A stretch of 52,997 bases of DNA, taken from Silicimonas sp. (GTDB taxonomy: Bacteria > Pseudomonadota > Alphaproteobacteria > Rhodobacterales > Rhodobacteraceae). Below, in pieces: positions 1 to 8,654 of this stretch; the first letter of the stretch is position 1, and the number at the start of each line of letters is the position of its first letter. Under the pieces are notes generated by a model, which ran no database searches, was not told where the DNA came from, and saw nothing but the letters and a program-made list of their open reading frames with translations. The position numbers were made by a program, and so were the translations under genes. The stretch spans positions 1 to 52,997 of the forward strand of contig JAJEGW010000024.1 of assembly GCA_022819605.1 (NCBI GenBank), in the 5' to 3' direction.

Positions 1-287
1 ATGCAAATGTTCAGACCCTCCGCGCACGCAGAACGCCAGAAAAGGACAACAGATGCTGCGTCCATGCATGGTCCTCAGGCTGCAAGACGGGCGCCGTCGC
101 CAGTCCCTCCTCAAGAGCATAGGCGATCTACAGCTCCAGCCAAATCCAAATCGGTTCTATCCCTACCGACAAATAATTGGCAGCCCTAGCCAGGATCGCT
201 CTCTCTTGAGCAAAAAACATCCCTACGCCATTGATTCCGCGCCATTTTCCGAATCCGGGTCGTCGACCGTCCCGACCGGCCCTGAGT

Positions 288-716
288 TCACATACCCGAC
301 GCCGCGACGGCAAGCGTCCATTTTACTTTCGTGACAGCGCCGATCCGGAGGCCGGTCACCGCGATCAGGCCATACAAGGTCGAGCAGGTCGCACCACGCA
401 ATGCCGACTGCGAGGGCAGTGCTGCTGTAGTGATCACGATCTGCTCGATCTCCGTCTCGCTGTAGATCCATGGTCGTGGGCGTATGCCGCGCCTTGGGCT
501 CAATCCCTTGGGCGGGCCTTCGTGACGGTCGACGATCCATCCCGGTTTGACTTGCCGCAATGCGCCAAAGTAGGGTTTGAAGGCGTCTACACGGACTTTG
601 CTGGACTGCCTATGCGCAACATCACCTTCAAAGACATTCCTCCTGCGGGCGATTCGAACGAAGTGCGCGGCTCCGACCCACCGTTCTGCGGACGAAACAG
701 GTAGTGATCGTGACAA
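288..716 (-). pseudogene. Decayed tyrosine recombinase (phage-type integrase) fragment
   Basis: The minus-strand reading frame carries a stretch resembling the linker and start of the catalytic domain of tyrosine recombinases: a proline-rich RPRPWIYSETEIEQ segment, then LRGATCSTLYGLIAVTGLRIG, which matches the family pattern LRxATxxTLxGLLAVTGxRxGE including the first catalytic arginine. Right after RIG the similarity stops and the frame runs into unrelated residues and a stop. The box II H-x-x-R and the tyrosine nucleophile are absent. The N-terminal core-binding domain is poorly recognisable. It abuts the start of the RND exporter gene on the other strand. I infer a dead remnant of an integrated element. 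The assignment rests on motif recognition only. Confidence 0.55.
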
Positions 717-3151
717 GGATCAAGGCGCGGGTGGAGAAGTGGTTCGAAGCATCGGCGGCCTATCTCTGCCAAAAGAAAGTCCCTGCAATCATCGTCGTGC
801 TGCTTGCCACGGCTGCTGCCGCGACAGGGTTGCGCAACCTCGTCATCGACACATCGACCGAGTCTTTTCTTCGGACCGGGGATCCCGTTCTGGAACGATA
901 CGAAGAGTTTCGAGACCAATTCGGCCGAGACGACGTGATCATTGTGTCCGTCGCGGCGGATGAACTGTTCACCTTGGAGTCCCTGACCGGATTGAAGGAA
1001 CTGCATGACTCCCTCGCCTCCGGAGTTCCCAACCTTGCCAGCATCACCTCCATGATCAACGCGCGCAACACAAGAGGGGAAAGCGACCGTCTGATTGTCG
1101 AGGATCTCCTGCATTCCTGGCCGGAATCCGGACAGGACCTTGCGGCACTTCGGTCCCGGGTCCTAGCAAATCCACTGTACCGCAACCTGCTGATCTCGCC
1201 CGATGGCACAGTGACCACGATCGTGCTCGAACTGGCGAGATACACCGAACTCGAGGAACAGTCGGTCGACGACGCGCTTGCCCTGTTCGACGAATCTTCC
1301 CTAGACGCGGGTCCTCGCGAGCACCTGAGCGAAGAAGAGATCCAAGAGGTGATCGAAGCTGTCAACGAAATCGTGGCAGAGCATCGGCGCGACGGGTTCG
1401 TCCTGCATGCCGCAGGAACCCCGGCGGTCATGGAATCCCTGAAGTCAGCGCTTCAGCAAGACATTGGGCGCTCCGTGCTGCTGGCGGTCACGGTCATTGC
1501 GCTCCTCCTGTTCGCAATGTTCCGCTCCGTTGCGGCCGTGATGCTGCCTCTGGGCGTGGTGGTGCTGGCGTTGCTGAGTACGCTCGGACTCATGGGCCAC
1601 CTCGGCACCTCGGTGACATTGCCGATCGTCATTCTTCCGTCCTTCCTGCTCGCCGTGGGCGTCGGAGCGGCAGTTCACCTGCTGGCCATCCATTACAGGA
1701 ACATCCGCGCCGGGCATGACCGGGAGCGGGCGATCATCGCCGCGGTCGGCCATGCCGGCCTTCCGGTCCTTCTGACCAGCCTGACCACCGCCGCCGGCCT
1801 GGGTTCCTTCGCCGTGGCCGACGTCGCCCCGATCGCCGACCTGGGTCAATATTCGGCCATCGGCGTCCTGATTGCGCTCGTCTACACTCTGATCCTGCTG
1901 CCAGCTGGGCTTGCACTGATCCCGTCGTGGGCCATGCAGGCCGTCGCATCGGTCGACAGGGCGTCGGCCATGACGGACAGGGTGCTGGCCGCATTCGCCA
2001 GGTTTGGCGTTCGCAACGCCGTGCCAATCGTCTGCGCGTTCGTGGTCGCGGCCGCAATTGCCTTCGGGCTCGCGGCGCAACTGCGCTTTTCGCACGACGT
2101 CCTTTCCTGGCTGCCCGATCACTGGCCGGTGCACCAGTCAACCCGCGCCATAGATCGCGATCTCGGAGGCACGGTGTCGCTCGAGGTCGTGCTGGACACG
2201 GGAACCGAAAACGGTCTGCATGACCGGGACACGCTGCTCAAACTCGACGCGCTCAAACGGGACATCGAGGCAGAGTCGGCGGGTCCCACAAGGGTGGGGG
2301 CCATCCTGTCAGTGGCCGATCTGCTGAAGGAAATTCACCAGGCGCTGAACGAGAACCGCGCGGAGTTTCATCGCATCCCCGAGAATCCCGCGCTGATCCC
2401 TCAGGAATTCCTGCTCTTCGAGAATTCCGGCTCGGACGACCTCGAGGATCTCGTCGACTTCCAGTTCAGCCGCGCACGCTTCAGCATGCGCGTACCTTGG
2501 CAGGACACCTTGACCTACCCGCCGTTCATCCGGGACGTGGAGGCGCGATTTGCGGACGCTTTCGGGAATTCCGCCGACGTGACCCTAACCGGCATCATGA
2601 GCCTGCTGAGCAGAACCCTTGAAAACACGATCCGCTCTGCAGCCCGCAGCTATCTCATTGCCGGGGTAGTGATCACGCTGATGATGATCGCGCTCATAGG
2701 GCGCATCGGCACCGGGCTGATCAGCATGCTTCCCAACTTCACCCCCATTCTCCTCACGCTCGCACTGATGCAGATTGCCGGGATTCCCCTGAATCTCTTT
2801 ACCATGCTGGTCGGCTCGATCGCCATCGGCCTTGCCGTGGATGACACGGTCCACTTCATGCATCATTTTCACAGGTATCTTGAGCGCACCGGTTCCGTAG
2901 AGGCCGCCGTGCACGAGACTTTGCAAACCTCAGGCCGCGCAATGCTCCTGACATCCGCCGTGCTGACGGCCGGCTTCTTCATCTTCTGTCTTGCTGACAT
3001 GAGGAACCTGGTCGATTTCGGGTTCCTGACCGGCATTACCATCGTCTCCGCCCTGGCCGCGGACTTCGTTCTTGCGCCGGCATTGATGGCACTCCGCTAT
3101 CGCAGGCTGCTGAGGCCGGACGCAGCCGTACAACGGGGAGAATCCGAATGA
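704..3151 (+). CDS. RND/MMPL superfamily exporter, inner-membrane permease
   Basis: This 815-residue protein has the duplicated RND layout. There is a first membrane helix at about residues 26-48, a large periplasmic loop to about 250, a helical bundle at about 255-410, another helix at about 440-460, a second periplasmic loop, and a second bundle to the C terminus. The second bundle contains VDDTVHFMHHF near residue 710, the acidic proton-relay helix typical of MMPL/HpnN-like exporters. It probably uses the proton gradient to move a hydrophobic molecule out of the inner membrane. The start is GTG 704, or GTG 710, which has a better-spaced AGGTAG upstream. The stop overlaps the LolA-like gene by four bases, so the two are translationally coupled. 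The cargo is unknown. Confidence 0.88.
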   Translation: MIVTRIKARVEKWFEASAAYLCQKKVPAIIVVLLATAAAATGLRNLVIDTSTESFLRTGDPVLERYEEFRDQFGRDDVIIVSVAADELFTLESLTGLKELHDSLASGVPNLASITSMINARNTRGESDRLIVEDLLHSWPESGQDLAALRSRVLANPLYRNLLISPDGTVTTIVLELARYTELEEQSVDDALALFDESSLDAGPREHLSEEEIQEVIEAVNEIVAEHRRDGFVLHAAGTPAVMESLKSALQQDIGRSVLLAVTVIALLLFAMFRSVAAVMLPLGVVVLALLSTLGLMGHLGTSVTLPIVILPSFLLAVGVGAAVHLLAIHYRNIRAGHDRERAIIAAVGHAGLPVLLTSLTTAAGLGSFAVADVAPIADLGQYSAIGVLIALVYTLILLPAGLALIPSWAMQAVASVDRASAMTDRVLAAFARFGVRNAVPIVCAFVVAAAIAFGLAAQLRFSHDVLSWLPDHWPVHQSTRAIDRDLGGTVSLEVVLDTGTENGLHDRDTLLKLDALKRDIEAESAGPTRVGAILSVADLLKEIHQALNENRAEFHRIPENPALIPQEFLLFENSGSDDLEDLVDFQFSRARFSMRVPWQDTLTYPPFIRDVEARFADAFGNSADVTLTGIMSLLSRTLENTIRSAARSYLIAGVVITLMMIALIGRIGTGLISMLPNFTPILLTLALMQIAGIPLNLFTMLVGSIAIGLAVDDTVHFMHHFHRYLERTGSVEAAVHETLQTSGRAMLLTSAVLTAGFFIFCLADMRNLVDFGFLTGITIVSALAADFVLAPALMALRYRRLLRPDAAVQRGESE

Positions 3152-3945
3152 AGAGAGCCCTATCTGTCCTGATCGCCTGCATGTTCCTGTCAATTTCAGG
3201 GGCGCTGGCAGCCGACAATCAGGCCTTGGAGATCATGCGGCAGGTCGATGCCGTAGATGATGGCGACAATCGCACGGCCCGCATGTCCATGACGCTGATC
3301 GACCGTGACGGAAGCACAAGAACGCGCCGGCTTCAGACATTCTTGAAGGATCGGGGCCGGGATACCCTCAACCTGATGTTCTTTCTTTCGCCCGCAAGTG
3401 TACGCAACACGGGATTCCTGACCCACGATTTTCGCGACCCGGACCGGGACGACGACCAATGGCTCTATCTGCCGGAGTTGCGAAAGACAAAGCGGATCGC
3501 CGGATCCAGCAAGTCACAGTCATTCATGGGCACCGATTTCTCCTTTGCGGACATGACCCGGCGCGTGACGGACGAATGGAACTACAGGCTTCTGGGCGAA
3601 CGAGACGTGCGCGGCGAGTCGGCCTGGCTCATCGAGGCAACGCCGGCGTCGGCAGCGGTCAGGGAGCGCTACGGCTATGCGAAGTCGGTGATGTTTGTCC
3701 GCAAGGACATCGACGTGGTGGTTCGGGCAGTCCACTGGCTGACGAAGGGCGGACAGTTGAAATACCTGGACATCACGGAGCTGGAGCGCATCGACGGCAT
3801 CTGGACGCGCATCGAACTCGACATGCGCACCGTGAGGAACGAGAAGACGCAGCATCGCACCGTGCTGCGCTTCGAAGACGTCCGCTACAACCAGGACCTG
3901 GACGAGGATCTCTTCACCTTGCGGCAGCTCGAAAGGGGTCTTTGA
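3148..3945 (+). CDS. Outer-membrane lipoprotein-sorting (LolA-like) periplasmic protein
   Basis: The 265-residue product has a Sec signal peptide (MKRALSVLIACMFLSISGALA) and then a LolA-like fold sequence with the markers RLQTFLKDRGRDTLNLMFF, WLYLPELRKTKRI and MGTDFSFADM. These are characteristic of the LolA-like proteins encoded next to MMPL exporters rather than of the lipoprotein chaperone LolA itself. It probably shuttles a hydrophobic ligand across the periplasm between the RND pump and the outer-membrane barrel that follows. The gene overlaps the RND gene by ATGA and is followed after 8 bases by the barrel gene. The ligand cannot be read from the sequence. Confidence 0.85.
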   Translation: MKRALSVLIACMFLSISGALAADNQALEIMRQVDAVDDGDNRTARMSMTLIDRDGSTRTRRLQTFLKDRGRDTLNLMFFLSPASVRNTGFLTHDFRDPDRDDDQWLYLPELRKTKRIAGSSKSQSFMGTDFSFADMTRRVTDEWNYRLLGERDVRGESAWLIEATPASAAVRERYGYAKSVMFVRKDIDVVVRAVHWLTKGGQLKYLDITELERIDGIWTRIELDMRTVRNEKTQHRTVLRFEDVRYNQDLDEDLFTLRQLERGL

Positions 3946-3953
3946 ACTTTGTC

Positions 3954-5369
3954 ATGACACTTCGGGCCGTCCTTGTCATGATCCTTGCTGCTGGCCCTGT
4001 CTCCGCGCAGGGTGAACTCGACCGCATCCTTGAAGGCTTCGGAGATGCGCCGACGTTTCAGCCACCAGATGACATCCAGACTGTTCTGGAGGGCTTCGAC
4101 GCCGATACCGTCGCGGCGTCGGGGCAGCCGCCCCTGCCCGAAATGCCGCCCGCCCGGCTTCGGTTCGGAGGGCGGCTCAGCCAGCGATTCGTGCTCAATT
4201 TCGCCCATGATGCCCCGCCGCCGTCCGGCGTTGATCATCGCGGCCTGTCCTCGATGCAGTCGCGGCTGGATCTCGAAGCGGACGTCCGGCTCGGACCCGC
4301 CTGGAAGGCCCGCGTCGAAGGCCATCTCTGGCTCGATCCGGCGGCCAACGGGACATTCGACGAGAGAGACCGTCCTCCGGAATTCTCCGACGCTTACGGC
4401 CGCGAGGCGGAAATCGACGAGTTCTTCCTGCAGGGGCCGGCTTCGGAGCAATTCGACCTCACGTTCGGACGTCAAATCCTGGCCTGGGGCAGATCGGACC
4501 TCTTTCGCGCAACGGACGTGCTCAATCCCGTCGACAACCGCCTGCCGGGCCTGACCGACATCAAGGACCATCGGTTGCCGGTCACGGCGCTACGGCTGGA
4601 ACACTACGCGGATCCCTGGTCCATCAGCATGATCGCCATTCCCGAACGCCGCTTCGACAAGCTTCCCGTTCCCGGCAGCGACTTCTTCGTCGGAACGGGA
4701 TCGCTGCCGCCACGCGCATCGCCGGACGACACGTTCGGTGCCCCTGAACTGGCATTGGCGCTGAATGGCACGTTTCCGGGTTGGGACATTTCCATTTACG
4801 CCGCCAGCATGTTCGACGACCGTCCGCACCTCGCGGCAACGACTTCCGGAGAGCCGCAGCTGCACCACAACCGGATCACGATGGCAGGAGCGGCCGGAAA
4901 TCTCGTGCGCGGCAGCTGGCTCATCAAGGCGGAAGCGGCGTTGTTCACCGGGCTGCGCTTTTCCGGTGCGAGCACGCAGGAATTTTCGCGCCTGACGGCG
5001 CTGGCAGGTGTCGAGTATTCAGGAATTGCCGATACCGACATCGCCGTGGAAGCCCGAATTCACCACATTCCCGACTTTGACGACCGCCTAGCGTCGATGC
5101 CCGATGACCGTCGGCGCAATGAACCGGCCACCGGTCTCCGAATCCAGCGGTCTTTCCTGAACGATACGCTTGACGCCACGTTCCTTGCGCTGACCTTCGG
5201 GGCAACCGGCGAACTCGGCGCCGTTCGCAGGCTCCAGTTCGATTACGCCTGGAGCGATGCGCTTCAGTTGTCGACCGGCCTGGTCGCCTACCAGTCGGGC
5301 GAACAGACACCATTTCGCGGAATCGGAAAAAATGACCGGCTGTTTGCCACGCTCAATTTTCATTTCTGA
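3954..5369 (+). CDS. DUF1302-like outer-membrane beta-barrel protein
   Basis: The 471-residue protein starts with a signal peptide ending VSAQG. Two copies of an LEGF peptide follow, at residues 26-29 and 45-48. The rest has alternating amphipathic strands with the block GRQILAWGRSDLF, NPVDNRLPGLTDIKD and RLPVTALRLEHY that marks DUF1302-like barrels found with MMPL exporters. The C terminus ends in phenylalanine (LNFHF), the usual outer-membrane assembly signal. A longer open frame reaches back to 3459 but only overlaps the preceding gene out of frame. ATG 3954 fits the signal peptide and has GAAAGGGG about 15 bases upstream. It is probably the outer-membrane end of the RND/LolA-like pathway. 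Confidence 0.82.
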   Translation: MTLRAVLVMILAAGPVSAQGELDRILEGFGDAPTFQPPDDIQTVLEGFDADTVAASGQPPLPEMPPARLRFGGRLSQRFVLNFAHDAPPPSGVDHRGLSSMQSRLDLEADVRLGPAWKARVEGHLWLDPAANGTFDERDRPPEFSDAYGREAEIDEFFLQGPASEQFDLTFGRQILAWGRSDLFRATDVLNPVDNRLPGLTDIKDHRLPVTALRLEHYADPWSISMIAIPERRFDKLPVPGSDFFVGTGSLPPRASPDDTFGAPELALALNGTFPGWDISIYAASMFDDRPHLAATTSGEPQLHHNRITMAGAAGNLVRGSWLIKAEAALFTGLRFSGASTQEFSRLTALAGVEYSGIADTDIAVEARIHHIPDFDDRLASMPDDRRRNEPATGLRIQRSFLNDTLDATFLALTFGATGELGAVRRLQFDYAWSDALQLSTGLVAYQSGEQTPFRGIGKNDRLFATLNFHF

Positions 5370-5399
5370 CTTGTACCAGTGAATGGTAGGGTCGACTTG

Positions 5400-6725
5400 A
5401 TGAACGCTTTTATCCAGAGCCTGAATCTTCCAGAATTCCGCGCCGGCCTCGAAGAGTGGTTCGTCACCGACGTGCTGTCGGCCGATAACGCGGCCCAGGC
5501 GGGGCTGATCCTGCTGGCGCTGCTGCTCGGCCGATTGCTGGGCCCGCGACTGCGCCGCGCCATCGATGCGGCATCTAGGATCCAAACGCGGCATGCCGAG
5601 TTGCATGGCTTAGTCGATCGTCTCTCTGCACTGTCTACCCCGATCGTCGTCCTCGCGTTCCTGTGGATTGCCGTCGAAGCAGGAGCACAATCGCAACTGT
5701 TCGGCTATCGCCTCACTCAGATCGCAGCGAGCCTTGCCGGCGCCTGGGTGGCGATCCGGCTGGCATCGGGATTCATCAGCAACGACCTCGTGGCCCGGTT
5801 GGTTGCCTGGATCGCATGGACTTTCGCCGCGCTGGTCGCCCTTGGACTGTTTGACGTGACGATCACCTTGCTCGACGGCATCGGGATGACCTTCGGGCAG
5901 GTAAGAATCTCGCTGCTCGCCATAGCGAAAGGCACTCTGGCCCTTGGGGTTCTTCTGTGGATGGTGCTGGTGCTCTCCAACCTTCTCGAGCGGCAGATCA
6001 AGCGGTCGGAGAACCTTACGCCGACTGTCCAGGTGCTGGTTTCCAAGATCGTCAAGATCGTGCTTGTAACTTTTGCTTTCCTGGTCGCCATCGGCAGCTT
6101 GGGAATCGACCTCACGGCGCTCACTGTGTTCGGCGGTGCACTCGGCATCGGCGTGGGGATCGGCCTGCAGAAGATCGTGTCCAACCTGATCAGCGGCCTC
6201 CTGCTGCTGATGGACAAGTCGATCAAGCCGAATGACGTCATCGCGGTTGGCAACACCTATGGCTGGGTCGCTTCGCTTGGTGCGCGCTACGCGGCGGTCC
6301 GAACACGCGACGGCGTCGAGTATCTCATTCCGAACGAAGAATTGATCACGCAACGTGTGGAAAACTGGTCGCACAGCGACAAGGCGGTGCGGCTCTGCCT
6401 CCCGGTCGGAATTTCCTACTCCTGCGATGTGCGGCTCGCGATGGACCTGTGCCGCGAAGCGTCGGAGAAGGTCGAGCGGGTGCTGGACGATCCGCCACCC
6501 CGATGCCTGCTCAGAGGTTTCGGAGAGAGCGCGATAGACCTCGAGATCCGCATCTGGATCAATGATCCGGCCAATGGCCGTGCCAACGTCATCAGCGAGG
6601 TGCTGCTGCAGGTCTGGGACCTGTTCCGCGAACACGGCATCCAGGTCCCCTTCCCGCAGCGCGACGTGCATTTGAAGTCCAGCAGCATTCGCCTGTCGTC
6701 CGAGATTTCCGAACAGCCTCCGTAA
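5400..6725 (+). CDS. MscS-family mechanosensitive ion channel
   Basis: The protein has about 441 residues. Several membrane helices lead to the MscS pore helix GGALGIGVGIGLQKIVSNLISGLLLL and the beta domain marked IKPNDVIAVG, GWVASLGARYAAVRTRDGVEYLIPNEELITQRVENWS. A cytoplasmic cage-type C-terminal domain follows, ending near FPQRDVHL. Such channels open under membrane tension and release solutes in hypo-osmotic shock. ATG 5400 has GGTAGGG at a good distance; an upstream in-frame GTG at 5379 is the alternative. It lies about 30 bases after the outer-membrane barrel gene in the same direction, so it is probably the last gene of that operon. Confidence 0.9.
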   Translation: MNAFIQSLNLPEFRAGLEEWFVTDVLSADNAAQAGLILLALLLGRLLGPRLRRAIDAASRIQTRHAELHGLVDRLSALSTPIVVLAFLWIAVEAGAQSQLFGYRLTQIAASLAGAWVAIRLASGFISNDLVARLVAWIAWTFAALVALGLFDVTITLLDGIGMTFGQVRISLLAIAKGTLALGVLLWMVLVLSNLLERQIKRSENLTPTVQVLVSKIVKIVLVTFAFLVAIGSLGIDLTALTVFGGALGIGVGIGLQKIVSNLISGLLLLMDKSIKPNDVIAVGNTYGWVASLGARYAAVRTRDGVEYLIPNEELITQRVENWSHSDKAVRLCLPVGISYSCDVRLAMDLCREASEKVERVLDDPPPRCLLRGFGESAIDLEIRIWINDPANGRANVISEVLLQVWDLFREHGIQVPFPQRDVHLKSSSIRLSSEISEQPP

Positions 6726-6919
6726 GTGCGGCGGAACCGACGCCTCAGACAGAGACCCGGCGCAGCATCGCATGACTTGACAACCAATTTGCCTTGACGC
6801 CAGCACTGGCGAATGGATCGGTCACTGTTGGGGAGGGAATACTCGAGTCAGGCAAGCTGTTGGCGTCACGCAACGATTGCGCACGTCGCGTCATTGTCGG
6901 CTTGAGTCGCGTCAGTGCA

Positions 6920-8458
6920 TCACGAAAATGCCTCGGGCGCGGATGCTCTCCTCTCCGCAACAAATGCCTCCAGCCCCTCCGCGATGCCCGGGTCGATTGC
7001 AGGCTGTTCGTAATGTGCAAGCAGCGTCGCTACGCGTTCGGCCGCAAGCGCCTGGGTGTCACGTCCGCCTTCTTCCGCCCAGGTTTCGAACGGCTTGTAG
7101 TCGAGAAGGTCGCTGCGCCAGAACGCGGTCTGGAAATTTGCCTGCGTATGGGCGCAACCCAAATAGTGTCCGCCCGGCCCGACCTCGCGCATCGCGTCCA
7201 TTCCCTGGCCGTTCTCTGTCACGTCGATTCCGTCCGCCAGCTTGTGCAGGATGCCCAACTGGTCGACGTCCATGACGAACTTCTCGAAACTTGCCACCAG
7301 CCCGCCCTCCAGCCAGCCAGCGGCATGCAGCATGAAGTTCACGCCTGAAAGAAGCCCGGTGTTTAGGCTGTTCGCACTTTCGTATGCCGCCTGTGCGTCG
7401 GGAAGCTTCGAGCCGCAGAATGCACCTGCGGACCGATAGGGCAGGTTCATCCTGCGCACGATCTGTCCCATACCGAGCGTGACCTGGGCGGCTTCTGGCG
7501 TACCAAAGGTCGGCGCACCGGAATTCATGTCGATCGACGCGACGAACGTTCCCGCAATTACCGGCGCGCCCTTGCGGACAAGCTGGCTGTAGGCAACGCC
7601 TGCCAGCACCTCCGCCGTCACCTGCGTCAACGTGCCGGCCACGGAAACCGGCGACATTGCGCCACCGACGATGAACGGCGAGAGGATCGAGGCCTGGTTT
7701 GCCGCTGCATAGACCTCCATGGCCCCCATCATCGTGTTGTCAAAGGTGAGCGGCGAGTTGACGTTGATGAGGGACGTCATCACCGTGTTTTCAGCGACGA
7801 ATCCCTTGCCGAACAAAATCTCGCACATCTCGACCGAATCCTGTGCCCGGTGCGGTTCGGTCACGGAACCCATGAACGGCTTGTCGGAAAGCGTCATGTG
7901 GGCATGGAGCATGTCGAGATGGCGGACGTTGACCGGCACGTCGGTAGGCTCGCAAACCGTGCCACCGGAATGATGCAGCCATTTCGAGACGTAACCCAAG
8001 CGCACGAAGTTCCTGAAGTCCTCGATTGTCGCGTAGCGTCGCCCGCCTGCCGCGTCACGCACGAAAGGCGGGCCGTAGACGGGTGCCAGCACGAGGTTGT
8101 CGCCGCCGACCTCGACGTTGCGCTCGGGATTTCGGGCATGCTGGACGTAGCTTGACGGCGCCAAGCTGCATAGCTCCCGGGCGAGGCCCTTCGGCAAGCG
8201 CACACGGTCGCCAACGACATCTGCGCCCGCATCGCGCCAGCGATCGAGCGCCGCTGGATTCTCCGCAAAGACGACCCCGATCTCCTCCAGGATCCCCTCT
8301 GCATTGGATTCGATGATCTGAAGCGCTTCCTCGTCCAGGATCTCGAGGTTTGGCACCCGTCGCTCGATGTACTTCGCCGACTCCATCCGAACAGCCGTTC
8401 GTTCCGCTCTCCGGGCGGCACCACCACCACGGCCACGCCTGACTCTGCCATCCACCAT
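6920..8458 (-). CDS. Trimethylamine methyltransferase (MttB) family protein, non-pyrrolysine type
   Basis: The 512-residue protein matches the MttB family throughout, with an arginine-rich N terminus ([14 protein letters not shown]) common in alphaproteobacterial members and the conserved C-terminal [28 protein letters not shown]. The frame is uninterrupted, with no in-frame amber codon where MttB carries pyrrolysine, so it belongs to the non-Pyl branch. That branch includes corrinoid-dependent methyltransferases for quaternary amines such as glycine betaine. No cognate corrinoid protein is encoded nearby, so the substrate stays open. ATG 8458 was chosen because GGAGCGAG stands just upstream; a TTG 21 bases earlier would extend it. 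It is divergent from guaA. Confidence 0.85.
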   Translation of the reverse strand: MVDGRVRRGRGGGAARRAERTAVRMESAKYIERRVPNLEILDEEALQIIESNAEGILEEIGVVFAENPAALDRWRDAGADVVGDRVRLPKGLARELCSLAPSSYVQHARNPERNVEVGGDNLVLAPVYGPPFVRDAAGGRRYATIEDFRNFVRLGYVSKWLHHSGGTVCEPTDVPVNVRHLDMLHAHMTLSDKPFMGSVTEPHRAQDSVEMCEILFGKGFVAENTVMTSLINVNSPLTFDNTMMGAMEVYAAANQASILSPFIVGGAMSPVSVAGTLTQVTAEVLAGVAYSQLVRKGAPVIAGTFVASIDMNSGAPTFGTPEAAQVTLGMGQIVRRMNLPYRSAGAFCGSKLPDAQAAYESANSLNTGLLSGVNFMLHAAGWLEGGLVASFEKFVMDVDQLGILHKLADGIDVTENGQGMDAMREVGPGGHYLGCAHTQANFQTAFWRSDLLDYKPFETWAEEGGRDTQALAAERVATLLAHYEQPAIDPGIAEGLEAFVAERRASAPEAFS

Positions 8459-8654
8459 AGAACTCGCTCCAGTTCCCAAGTCACTCAGTCACTTCGCACG
8501 AAGCGGCCTGAATATTCAGGCAAATTGCGTCCTCTGCCACAGGAAAGCGACATGTCGGACCCGCGCACATGGCGACCTTGAACGCCCACGCGCCGACGCC
8601 TGCGATACAGGACCACCTCTTGTCACTTTCCGCGAGCGGACCTATTCCGACGTC

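Noticed and set aside
3459..3953. Upstream extension of the outer-membrane barrel frame
   Set aside because: It overlaps the LolA-like gene out of frame. The signal peptide begins at 3954, so the extension is not translated as part of the barrel.
5610..6806. A 398-codon minus-strand frame over the MscS gene
   Set aside because: It is a mirror frame of an unambiguous MscS channel, rich in His, Asp and Arg as expected for an antisense shadow.
6920..8458. Pyrrolysine (amber) readthrough in the MttB homologue
   Set aside because: The frame is open over its whole length with no TAG, and the family's non-pyrrolysine branch explains the sequence.
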